Part shown: one piece after another, positions 17,876-25,506 of the stretch | Position numbering within the stretch: position 1 is the stretch's first letter | How the letters are laid out: every line of letters begins with the position of its first letter | NCBI RefSeq assembly: GCF_900110655.1 | Contig: NZ_FOEQ01000013.1 | Coordinates: forward strand, 62,001-126,000 | DNA length: 64,000 nt | Source: Pseudomonas soli | GTDB lineage: Bacteria > Pseudomonadota > Gammaproteobacteria > Pseudomonadales > Pseudomonadaceae | Direction: 5' to 3' | Program-made: the position numbers and the translations under genes | The notes under the pieces: model-generated | Told to the model about the DNA's origin: nothing | The model's database searches: none | What the model saw: only the letters and a program-made list of their open reading frames with translations

Positions 17876-19330
17876 TCAGGCCTGGCGAGCGGGCTCGGAC
17901 GCTGGCCGGACCGGCGTCTCGATGAGGCTTCTCCAATGCTCGATGATGGTTTCCGGCACACCCAACGACTTGCGCAGCGCCTCTACACGCTCCACCGGGT
18001 AATTCGCGAAACGCTCGTTCATGAAGTCGAGGTTGGGATTCTTGCCACTCTTGTCACCATCGCAGACGCGGTACAGCGTAACCTTGGTTTTCCGGGTGCA
18101 CGGCAGCAGCACGTTACGCTCGAGTTCATCGTCGAGCCACCCATAGCGGTGGCAGCTGGTACCCCCGGTATCCCCCGGGGCGCACATATCGCGCACATCA
18201 TGGCTGATCTTCGCTTCACGGTCCTTGATGATCCGCTGCCACAGCTCGGCGGCGAAATCGGCGTACATCTTCGCGGCCCTGGCAACTGTGCCGGTCCCAG
18301 GCTGGCCATAACTGGACTGCAGCGGGCTGCGTAGCGTGCCATCGCGTCCCAGGCCCTTCGGATCGACAAAAGCCATCTCCTGGAACAACGCAAGTTGTAC
18401 ACCGGCAGCAATCAGGAACACGCCGAAACCGAGCTTGGCGTACTTCTCGTTCATCAGCGTGCCCAGCATTCCCCCCGGGCCCGAGAGGTAAGTGGTCTCG
18501 TACTTCTGCAAAAGCGCGTACAATTGCTGGCGATCTTCCGGCAGCGTGAGATCGAGTGATTCCTTGGCCGGCAGGTATTCGGTCTCCAGGTGCTGCTGGA
18601 TGCTCTTGATCGAGCCGTCGATGCTATCGATCAGGCTTTGCTGCAATTCACCACCGACAATCCTTTTGAGCTCAACATAGACCTGGTCGAAGTAGCTCGG
18701 CACGCCTGGCGGAAAGGCCTGTTCGAACAGTGCCTTGCCAATTGCACCACCAACAGCGGAGGCCAGTGACGAGGCAAGCTTGCCACCGAGCTCACCGAAT
18801 GCCGCTGCAACGACATCCGTCGAGCTCAGTTCCAGATCCGCTGCTGGAGAGTTCACCTGGCCAACTGCCTCGATGAACAGCAGCTGGCCATCCTGCCCCA
18901 CCACCACATCCTTGAACAGGTACACCAGCTGCCCGTAGTTGGTAGTGCGCAACAGTGCCACCGAACGGACACGACAGCCGTTGTACGGTTTGCCGAGAAA
19001 CGCAAAGCTCTCCTCCTGCAAGGTTTCGCCTTCCAGCAATGGCGTTTGACGCTCCACAGCCTGGCGGATACAGGCAGTACGCGCGGCATGCTGCCTGAGC
19101 ACCGAATCGCGCAACGTCGGCAAGGTATCGGCCGAGGTGAGCGGGATAGCGGACATCAGCCTGGTCATCTGCTGCAGACGCTCTTCATCCACGTCCTGCT
19201 CGCCATACTGTGCGAGGTAACGCAGCAGGTGTTGACGGGCATAGTCCGGGGGCGCCTCGGCCTGCACTTTGGCAATGCCAAAGAGGAAACTCACGTTGGT
19301 GACCTGATCGAGCTCTTTCGCTGCCTGCAT
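17876..19330 (-). CDS. Delta-endotoxin domain-I-like protein (Cry8Ea1-type), stand-alone
   Basis: 484 residues. Residues 1-165 are an unassigned N-terminal part. From about 173 the protein turns into a run of long helices: a hydrophobic helix (173-206, AAAFGELGGKLASSLASAVG onward), amphipathic helices at 211-250 and 265-283, a central hydrophobic helix (297-322, GFGVFLIAAGVQLALFQEM) and a further helix at 348-372. Order and spacing, including the AAGVQLALFQEM stretch that parallels AANLHLLLLRD of Cry toxins, fit the pore-forming domain I of three-domain insecticidal toxins. The receptor-binding beta domains are absent. There is no signal peptide. AGGAGTCGTC before the ATG is a good ribosome site. 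Family assignment is by eye and moderate; toxicity is not shown. It has no obvious immunity gene. Confidence 0.55.
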   Translation of the reverse strand: MQAAKELDQVTNVSFLFGIAKVQAEAPPDYARQHLLRYLAQYGEQDVDEERLQQMTRLMSAIPLTSADTLPTLRDSVLRQHAARTACIRQAVERQTPLLEGETLQEESFAFLGKPYNGCRVRSVALLRTTNYGQLVYLFKDVVVGQDGQLLFIEAVGQVNSPAADLELSSTDVVAAAFGELGGKLASSLASAVGGAIGKALFEQAFPPGVPSYFDQVYVELKRIVGGELQQSLIDSIDGSIKSIQQHLETEYLPAKESLDLTLPEDRQQLYALLQKYETTYLSGPGGMLGTLMNEKYAKLGFGVFLIAAGVQLALFQEMAFVDPKGLGRDGTLRSPLQSSYGQPGTGTVARAAKMYADFAAELWQRIIKDREAKISHDVRDMCAPGDTGGTSCHRYGWLDDELERNVLLPCTRKTKVTLYRVCDGDKSGKNPNLDFMNERFANYPVERVEALRKSLGVPETIIEHWRSLIETPVRPASEPARQA

Positions 19331-19546
19331 GACGACTCCTGTGTCACTTCAATCAACCGGGTGGGTGCGGAAAATCGTGAACTGCTGGGGTTCGAGTGGC
19401 ACGGTCGGGCCGTGAACGGCTGACCGGAAAGCAAATAGATATCAAAGCGCCATCATGAATACCGCAATCCGTTTGAGTCGGCAATACGCCTGTGACACTC
19501 GGTCGAGCACTCGAACAGCTGCTCCAGAGCAGCCCAGTCGCCCGCT

Positions 19547-20752
19547 TCAACCTTTCACACACACCACCTGCCGCAGGGTGTGCACCACTTCGACCAACTC
19601 ACGCTGGGCCTGCATCACTGCATCGATATCCTTGTAGGCCATCGGGATCTCGTCGATCACATCCTTGTCCTTGCGGCACTCCACGTGGGCAGTGGCGCGC
19701 TGCTGGTCTTCGACCGTAAAGCGGCTCTTGGCCTTGGTGCGGCTCATCACCCGCCCCGCACCATGGCTGCACGAGCAGAACGATTCCTCGTTGCCCAACC
19801 CACGCACAATGAAACTCTTCGCGCCCATGGAGCCAGGGATGATGCCCAGCTGGCCCTTCTGCGCCGACACCGCGCCCTTGCGGGTCACCAGTACCTCGCG
19901 GCCGAAGTGCTGCTCTTTCTGCACATAGTTGTGGTGGCAGTTGACCGCCTCGAGGCTGGCCTCGAACGCTTTGCCCAGCACCTTGCGGGTGGCGGCGACC
20001 ACCGCCTGCATCATCAGTTCGCGGTTGTGCCGGGCGAAGTCCTGCGCCCACTCCACCGCCTCGACATAGTCGGCGAAGTGCCGGCTGCCTTCCTCGAAAT
20101 ACGCCAGGTCACGGTCCGGCAGGTTGACCATGTGCTGACGCATGTCGGCCTGCGCCAGTTCGATGAACAGGTTGCCGATTGCGTTGCCGACGCCACGCGA
20201 GCCGCTGTGCAGCATGAACCAGACGCGGTCGGCCTCGTCCAGGCAGACCTCGATGAAGTGGTTGCCGCCGCCCAGTGTCCCCAGGTGTTGGCGGTTGTTG
20301 GTCTTCTCCAGGCGCGGATGCTTGTCGGTGATTGCCTTGAAGCGCCCGGCCAGGCCGCTCCAGACCTGGTCGGCCTGGTTCGGCACGTTGTCCCAGGCCC
20401 CCTGGTCGCGACGGCCGAAGGTCTTGCCATGGGGCACGGCCTTCTCGATGGCTGTACGAAGGCCATGCAAGTTGTCCGGCAGGTCACGGGCATGCAGCGA
20501 GGTACGCGCGGCGATCATGCCGCAGCCGATGTCCACGCCCACCGCCGCCGGGATGATCGCGCCCACGGTGGGGATCACGCTGCCGATGGTCGAGCCCTTG
20601 CCCAGGTGCACGTCCGGCATCACCGCCAGGTGCTTGAAGATGAACGGCATCTTCGCCGTGTTCATCAGTTGCTTGCGGGCGTCGTCCTCGACCGGCACAC
20701 CGTCGGTCCACAGCTTGATCGGCTTGCCGCCCGCCACTTCGAGTATGTTCAT
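19547..20752 (-). CDS. rtcB: RNA-splicing ligase RtcB
   Basis: 401-residue RtcB. It joins RNA 2',3'-cyclic phosphate (or 3'-phosphate) ends to 5'-OH ends using GTP and manganese. Metal and active-site marks are AVMPDVHLGKGSTIGSV, AVGVDIGCGM, LGTLGGGNHFIEV, HSGSRGVGN and the guanylylated histidine in CSCSHGAGRVMSR. The start is MNILEVAGG behind ACAAGG. It lies 39 bases downstream of the slipin gene in the same transcription unit. RtcA (RNA cyclase) is not in the window, so this looks like the rtcB-only type of repair operon. Confidence 0.97.
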   Translation of the reverse strand: MNILEVAGGKPIKLWTDGVPVEDDARKQLMNTAKMPFIFKHLAVMPDVHLGKGSTIGSVIPTVGAIIPAAVGVDIGCGMIAARTSLHARDLPDNLHGLRTAIEKAVPHGKTFGRRDQGAWDNVPNQADQVWSGLAGRFKAITDKHPRLEKTNNRQHLGTLGGGNHFIEVCLDEADRVWFMLHSGSRGVGNAIGNLFIELAQADMRQHMVNLPDRDLAYFEEGSRHFADYVEAVEWAQDFARHNRELMMQAVVAATRKVLGKAFEASLEAVNCHHNYVQKEQHFGREVLVTRKGAVSAQKGQLGIIPGSMGAKSFIVRGLGNEESFCSCSHGAGRVMSRTKAKSRFTVEDQQRATAHVECRKDKDVIDEIPMAYKDIDAVMQAQRELVEVVHTLRQVVCVKG

Positions 20753-20791
20753 TACCTTGTTCCTTGTTGCGTTACGTCGTGTCGCACAGGG

Positions 20792-22327
20792 TCAACCCGC
20801 CTTGAGGCTGACCATGCCATTCAATACCTGATCCAGGCCACCGAACACCGAAATCCGGTCGATGCGCTCGGCCACCCGCTCCAGGGTTTCCAGCTCTTTC
20901 AGGCGCAGGGCCGTCGGGTTGCCTTCCATCACCTTGGCAGTGTTGAGCAGCGAGCGGGTCGCCTGGGTTTCCTCACGCCGCCGGATCACGTTGGCCTGGG
21001 CTGCCTTCTCTGCCTCCACCACCTGCGCCAGCAGGGTTTTCATTTCGCCCGGCAGGATGATGTCGCGCAGCCCGAGGCTACCTACTTCCAAGCCACTGCC
21101 CGGCAACTGCGCCTGCAGGTGCTCGGTAACGCTGTCGTCGATCAGTTGTTTGTTCTCCAACAGCTCATCGAGGGTCCGGGTGCCCACCGCCGCACGCAGG
21201 CCGAACTGCAGCTCGCGGTACAGGTGCTCAACCGGCTTGCTCATCTGCCCATGGGCACCGAGCACGTCGGTATAACGCCAGTTGGCCACCAGACTCAGGC
21301 GCAGGTTGACCTTGTCGCGGGTGAGAATCTCCTGGCCGCTCACCTCCAGTGCCTGCAGGCGGGTGTCGACCATCTCCACCGCTACCTGGCTGCCGCAACG
21401 CCAGTAGCCATGCTGTCCGGGCTCGAGCACCCCGGCCACCACGCCGTCGATCTTCAGCACGCCGACATGGAAGGCCGGCACCAGCGCCAGCAGCACATGG
21501 TCCATGCCGGCGATACCCGGGCGATTCAGGCGGGTCACCAACTCGGCGTCCAGGCACTGGCCATGGGTCAGGTCGAGACGTTGCAGCTCGTGCCTGGCCT
21601 GGTCTTTCCAGTAGGCACGGCGGCTGTCCGGCGGCAGCACTTCGACCAGCTTGCCGTCCTCGAAGCGCAGCCCGACCTCATGCTCGCTCAGGTCCATGCA
21701 CACCAGGTGCTGGTCCATGCCACGGGCGAGCAACTCCCGGACGTTGACGTCCGAAACAGGGCGACGCGTATCCACCGTGTCCACCACTACCTGGGCGCCG
21801 CAGCGCCAGAATCCATGCTGCCCGGCCAGCAGCAGGTCGACCACGACACCATCGATGCGCAGCACACCGACGCTGAAGGTCGGCACCGTCACCAGCAGCA
21901 CGTTGTCCATGCCGGCGATTCCCGGCTTGTTCAGGCGTGCCAGCAGCTCGGCGTCCAGGCGCCGCCCCTGGGCCAGATCGATCCGCGTCAGGCTCTGCCG
22001 GGTCTGACCTTTCCATTGCAGGCGGCGGCTGTCAGTTGCCAACAGTTCCTTCAACTGACCATCCTCGAAACGCAGGCCCACTTCGTTTTCGGCCATGTCC
22101 AGGGTAAGGAAATACTGCTCGACCAACGCCGGCTCATGTTGGCGCAGATAGCGCTCGAGGGGATAGTCGTGCAGCGGGGAATCCTGGGGGCAGGTCTTCA
22201 GCGTCAGCCGCCCCTGCCAATCGAAACGCTTGTACTGGCCCGGCTCGAGGATCGCCTCGAAATCGCCATCGTTCAGCAACAGGCCGTGTTCGTTCTTCTT
22301 CACTACAAAGCGCTTCAACATGTTCAT
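20792..22327 (-). CDS. Slipin/SPFH-family protein of the RNA-repair operon, internally duplicated
   Basis: 511 residues from the ATG at 22327, chosen because AAAGGA is 8 bases upstream; an ATG three codons earlier is too close. Residues 75-209 and 210-344 are near-identical tandem copies (each with EVGLRFEDGxL, GIAGMDxVLL, VGVLxIDGVV, AGQHGFWRCG/PGQHGYWRCG). A third partial copy is at 12-35. The second copy runs into the SPFH core (NLRLSLVANWRYTD) and a coiled-coil C-terminus (LLAQVVEAEKAAQANVIRRR). Unlike classical slipins there is no N-terminal membrane hairpin. Slipin genes are known partners of rtcB in RtcR-controlled operons; the molecular role is not known. Confidence 0.82.
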   Translation of the reverse strand: MNMLKRFVVKKNEHGLLLNDGDFEAILEPGQYKRFDWQGRLTLKTCPQDSPLHDYPLERYLRQHEPALVEQYFLTLDMAENEVGLRFEDGQLKELLATDSRRLQWKGQTRQSLTRIDLAQGRRLDAELLARLNKPGIAGMDNVLLVTVPTFSVGVLRIDGVVVDLLLAGQHGFWRCGAQVVVDTVDTRRPVSDVNVRELLARGMDQHLVCMDLSEHEVGLRFEDGKLVEVLPPDSRRAYWKDQARHELQRLDLTHGQCLDAELVTRLNRPGIAGMDHVLLALVPAFHVGVLKIDGVVAGVLEPGQHGYWRCGSQVAVEMVDTRLQALEVSGQEILTRDKVNLRLSLVANWRYTDVLGAHGQMSKPVEHLYRELQFGLRAAVGTRTLDELLENKQLIDDSVTEHLQAQLPGSGLEVGSLGLRDIILPGEMKTLLAQVVEAEKAAQANVIRRREETQATRSLLNTAKVMEGNPTALRLKELETLERVAERIDRISVFGGLDQVLNGMVSLKAG

Positions 22328-22748
22328 CTTGCTCATCCTTTGTTCAATGTCCTTGGTTGCCGGGGTCGCCAACCCATCGGGCGTCGCGAGCGAAGCCTGG
22401 CGGAGTCCGGGGCCGGGAGCATTGCTCCAGCGGCCACCATCGTTGCGCCAGGCCCGGCCGGCGAGCCGGGTGGGCCAGCGGCGGGCCAGGCGTCCTTCGC
22501 AGTGACGGGCCGTCCTGGCCCTGCTTGCGTTGCCTGTGCCCACCCGGCGGGTGTTGCGGTTACAGCTACCTTAGGAGGGTAGTGCCGGGGCTTTGCCCGG
22601 CGAGCGTCTGCGCCGGCCTTTCCAGGGGCCCAGCGCAGCAATGACCGGTCGTTGCGGCGGCGGCATGCACGACACCGACACCTGAAGGTGGGTACGTGCA
22701 CCGGCGGGGGGTTCCCCTGTCCCGAGGGCCTGCCTGGCGATGCGGTCG
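22328..22748 (-). promoter_or_regulatory. Long GC-rich structured leader of the slipin-rtcB operon
   Basis: From the predicted start about 12 bases after the -12 element, the transcript runs about 420 bases before the first gene. I find no convincing reading frame. The leader (minus-strand sense) has several strong dyads: GCAACGACC/GGTCATTGC with one mismatch, GCCGGGCAAAGCCCCGGC, CTACC-N7-GGTAG and GGGTTGGCGACCC. The fourth hairpin includes TCCTAAGGTAGC, identical to a conserved 12-nt stretch of 23S rRNA. Related operons elsewhere carry tRNA-like or Y RNAs, but I cannot fold a cloverleaf here. Confidence 0.45.
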
Positions 22749-22758
22749 AGAGGGATAT

Positions 22759-22774
22759 AGCGAGCGGCGTGCCA
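22759..22774 (-). promoter_or_regulatory. Sigma-54 promoter of the slipin-rtcB operon
   Basis: In the minus-strand sense this reads TGGCACGCCGCTCGCT. The -24 half TGGCACG is a perfect consensus; GG and GC are separated by exactly 10 bases. It faces the slipin gene and lies about 150 bp from the divergent rtcR start, as expected for an RtcR-controlled operon. Confidence 0.85.
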
Positions 22775-22882
22775 GGTTTTCATTCGTTCTTGAAAAATCT
22801 TTTAATTATCTGATTTATAAGAATTTATTTTTTATTGCGCGTTAAGCTGCACATTGCAACGTGTCATACCTATTTCACTTTT

Positions 22883-22908
22883 CGTATATCCTGAGATACA
22901 TATTTATC
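22883..22908. promoter_or_regulatory. Candidate RtcR enhancer sites
   Basis: Two overlapping imperfect dyads lie in an AT-rich stretch just before rtcR: GTATATC-ctga-GATAC and GATACATATTTATC (22895-22908; palindrome with one mismatched pair). They are about 110-135 bp upstream of the -24 element, a normal enhancer distance. The assignment is positional inference. Confidence 0.4.
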
Positions 22909-22925
22909 TTTTTGGATAATCACGG

Positions 22926-24509
22926 ATGACCAAGCCCCTCGTTGCCATCGGTTTTCTCGGCACCACCCTCGACCGCAACGGCAAGGGTGCGGCGCGCTGG
23001 AACAGGTGGCGGCCAACCATCGGCCTGTGCCAGCAATCCGACCTGCCCCTGGACCGCCTGGAACTTATCCACGGCCCCGACGCACGCGACCTCGGCCTGG
23101 CCGAGCGCATCCGCGCCGACATCCAGCAGGTCTCGCCCGGCACCGAGGTGCGCCTGCACCCGCTGGCGCTGCGCAACCCGTGGGATTTCGAGGAGGTCTA
23201 CGGCGCCCTGCACGACTTCGCCAGCGGCTACAGCTTCGACACCGAGCACGAGGACTACCTGGTGCATATCACCACCGGTACCCACGTCGCGCAGATTTGC
23301 TGGTTCCTGCTCACCGAGGCGCGCTACCTGCCGGCGCGCCTGGTGCAGACCTCGCCCTCGCGCAAGCACGACGAAAACAGCGACCCGGCCGGCATCGCCA
23401 CGCTGATCGACCTCGACCTGTCGCGCTACGACCCGATCGCCTCGCGCTTTCGCCGCGAACAGGTCGAGGGGCAGTCGCTGCTCAAGTCAGGCATCGCCAC
23501 GCGCAACCCGGATTTCAACCGCACCATCGAGCAGATCGAACGGGTCGCCCTGCGCTCGAAGGCGCCGATGCTGCTGGTCGGCCCGACCGGCGCCGGCAAG
23601 TCGTTCCTGGCCCGGCGCGTCCATGAGCTCAAGCGCGGTCGTCACCAGTTGGGCGGTCGCTTCATCGAGGTGAACTGCGCCACCCTGCGCGGTGACGGCG
23701 CCATGTCGACCCTGTTCGGCCACGCCAAAGGCGCCTTCACCGGCGCGCAGAACGCCCGCGACGGCCTGCTGCGCGCCGCCGACGGCGGCATGCTGTTCCT
23801 CGACGAAATAGGTGAGCTGGGCGCCGACGAACAGGCCATGCTGCTCAAGGCCATCGAAGAAAAGCGCTTCTTCCCGCTGGGCGCCGACCGTGAGGTGGAA
23901 AGCGACTTCCAACTGATCGCCGGCACCCACCGCGACCTGCGCGCCAAGGTCGCCGACGGCTCGTTCCGCGAAGATCTGTTCGCCCGCATCAACCTGTGGA
24001 CCTTCGCCCTGCCGGGCCTGGCCCAGCGGCGCGAAGACATCGAGCCGAACCTGGATTTCGAGCTGCAGCGCCACGCCCGTGAGCAAGGCCGCCAGGTGCG
24101 CTTCAACCTCGAAGCCAAGCGCCGCTACCTGGCCTTTGCCCACGCCAGCGAAGCACGCTGGGCCGGCAACTTCCGCGAGCTGTCGGCATCGATCACGCGC
24201 ATGGCGACCCTGGCCGACAGCGGGCGCATCGACGAGGCACTGGTCGAGGAAGAGATCGAACGGCTGCGCTATGCCTGGGGCCTGGAATCGGCAACCGAGC
24301 CGCTGCTGGACGGCCGCGAACTGGACCTGTTCGACCAGGTGCAACTGCAGGCGGTGATCGATGTGTGCCGCCGCACCCCTAGCCTGTCCGAGGCCGGGCG
24401 CCAGCTGTTCGCGGTGTCGCGGCAGGAGAAGGCCAACCCCAACGACGCCGACCGCCTGCGCAAGTACCTGGCGCGGTTCGGACTCGACTGGCAGCAACTA
24501 AAGTCGTAG
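22926..24509 (+). CDS. rtcR: Sigma-54-dependent activator of RNA repair, RtcR
   Basis: 527 residues. The N-terminal 180 residues form the CARF-like ligand-sensing domain specific to RtcR (start VAIGFLGTTLDRNGKG; YLVHITTGTHVAQICWFLL). The AAA+ core follows, with Walker A GPTGAGKS (219-226), a canonical GAFTGA loop (269-274) and the Walker B motif LFLDEIGEL. The C-terminal HTH region is FDQVQLQAVIDVCRRTPSL onward. In E. coli the sensory domain responds to damaged-RNA products and switches on rtcBA. It is divergent from the slipin-rtcB operon; between them lie a -24/-12 promoter and dyads that may be its binding sites. Confidence 0.96.
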   Translation: MTKPLVAIGFLGTTLDRNGKGAARWNRWRPTIGLCQQSDLPLDRLELIHGPDARDLGLAERIRADIQQVSPGTEVRLHPLALRNPWDFEEVYGALHDFASGYSFDTEHEDYLVHITTGTHVAQICWFLLTEARYLPARLVQTSPSRKHDENSDPAGIATLIDLDLSRYDPIASRFRREQVEGQSLLKSGIATRNPDFNRTIEQIERVALRSKAPMLLVGPTGAGKSFLARRVHELKRGRHQLGGRFIEVNCATLRGDGAMSTLFGHAKGAFTGAQNARDGLLRAADGGMLFLDEIGELGADEQAMLLKAIEEKRFFPLGADREVESDFQLIAGTHRDLRAKVADGSFREDLFARINLWTFALPGLAQRREDIEPNLDFELQRHAREQGRQVRFNLEAKRRYLAFAHASEARWAGNFRELSASITRMATLADSGRIDEALVEEEIERLRYAWGLESATEPLLDGRELDLFDQVQLQAVIDVCRRTPSLSEAGRQLFAVSRQEKANPNDADRLRKYLARFGLDWQQLKS

Positions 24510-24550
24510 GGCTTGCCAGCAGTCCGCCACCGTGGGGTATGCTTGCCCGG

Positions 24551-24683
24551 TCTTCAGGGCGGGGTGAAAGTCCCCACCGGCGGTAAATCGAAAGATGAGC
24601 CCGCGAGCGCCCCGGCCATGCCGGGGGTCAGCAGATCTGGTGAGATTCCAGGGCCGACGGTCATAGTCCGGATGAAAGAAGGC
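24551..24683 (+). promoter_or_regulatory. FMN riboswitch (RFN element)
   Basis: The conserved RFN blocks occur in order: CAGGGCGGGGTGAAAGTCC, CACCGGCGGTAAA, AGCCCGCGAGCG, a variable stem (GCCCCGGCCATGCCGGGGGTC), CAGATCTGGTGAGATTCCAG, GGGCCGACGGTCATAGTCCG and GATGAAAGAAGGC. It ends 84 bases before the ribB start, where FMN binding would repress expression. Confidence 0.97.
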
Positions 24684-24767
24684 GTTTGGCAGGGGCCGCC
24701 CAGGCGCCCTTGCGCGCGCATTTTGTTCGCCCCGAGACGTTCATCGATCATTCACGAGGAGCGTTTC

Positions 24768-25418
24768 ATGTCCACCCCGCTTAACAAGCAATTCCCCAAC
24801 GTCAGTGCCGCCATCGCCGCCTTCCAGGCCGGGCGCCCGGTGCTGCTGCTCGACGACGACGACCGCGAGGACGAAGCCGACATCGTCGCTGCCGCCGAGA
24901 ACCTGTCGCTGCAGACCATGGCCATGATGATCCGCGATTGCAGCGGCATCGTCTGCCTGTGCCTGGACGAAGCCACCGTCGACGCCCTGCAGCTGGCGCC
25001 GATGGTGCAGAACAACCAGGCCCGCCACGGCACCGGCTTCACCGTCACCATCGAAGCCGCCGAGGGCGTCAGCACCGGCGTGTCGGCGCAGGACCGCATC
25101 ACCACGATCGAAGCCGCGCTGCGCTCCACCGCGCAACAGCGCCACATCGTCAGCCCCGGCCATGTATTCCCGCTGCGCGCCCGTGACGGCGGCGTGCTGA
25201 TCCGTCGCGGCCACACCGAAGGCTCGGTGGACCTGGCCCGCCTGGCCGGCCTGCGCCCGGCGGCGGTGCTGTGCGAGTTGATGAACCCCGATGGCAGCAT
25301 GGCCCGCGGCGAACAGGTGGCGGTGTATGCGCGGCAGTACAACCTGCCGGTGCTAACCATCGAGGAGCTGGCGCGCTATCGCGAGGCGATGGTTGAGCTG
25401 GAGGCCGAGCCGGCCTGA
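24768..25418 (+). CDS. ribB: 3,4-dihydroxy-2-butanone 4-phosphate synthase (monofunctional)
   Basis: 216 residues, the length of single-domain RibB, which converts ribulose 5-phosphate to the four-carbon riboflavin precursor. Active-site motifs are LLLDDDDREDEADIVAAAE (acidic metal loop), RDCSGIVCLCL, ARHGTGFTVTIEA, GVSAQDR and SPGHVFPLRARDGGVLIRRGHTEGSVD. The start ATG at 24768 follows ACGAGGAGCG. The FMN riboswitch makes this the FMN-responsive copy; a second RibB domain is encoded in the rib operon at 39884-40975, which has no visible riboswitch. A REP pair follows the gene. Confidence 0.96.
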   Translation: MSTPLNKQFPNVSAAIAAFQAGRPVLLLDDDDREDEADIVAAAENLSLQTMAMMIRDCSGIVCLCLDEATVDALQLAPMVQNNQARHGTGFTVTIEAAEGVSTGVSAQDRITTIEAALRSTAQQRHIVSPGHVFPLRARDGGVLIRRGHTEGSVDLARLAGLRPAAVLCELMNPDGSMARGEQVAVYARQYNLPVLTIEELARYREAMVELEAEPA

Positions 25419-25426
25419 TCCAAAGG

Positions 25427-25495
25427 CATCGCGGGGCAAGCCCGCTCCCACGCCAAGTACCAAGGTGCTTCGTGGGAGCGGGCTTGCCCCGCGAT
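25427..25495. repeat. REP pair between convergent genes
   Basis: Inverted REP cores (about 25 bp each) surround a 19-bp centre between ribB (+) and the SGNH lipoprotein gene (-). It can act as a bidirectional terminator. Confidence 0.9.
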
Positions 25496-25506
25496 CAGGC
25501 CAGGCC

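Noticed and set aside
17597..18334. Plus-strand open frame of 245 codons over the toxin-like gene end
   Set aside because: Most of it is antisense to the 484-residue protein. The in-between part is better read in another frame as a remnant.
19580..22582. 1000-codon plus-strand open frame
   Set aside because: It runs antisense to rtcB and the slipin gene. GC-rich DNA keeps such shadow frames open; there is no ribosome site or protein motif.
22561..22590. Possible 23S rRNA fragment or I-CeuI insertion site
   Set aside because: Only 12 nt are identical and the flanks do not match rRNA, so it is not an rRNA gene or remnant. It is kept only as a low-weight observation.
22328..22748. tRNA or tRNA-like gene in the rtc leader
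   Set aside because: I looked for a T-arm GGTTC, anticodon arm and acceptor pairing on both strands and could not build a cloverleaf.
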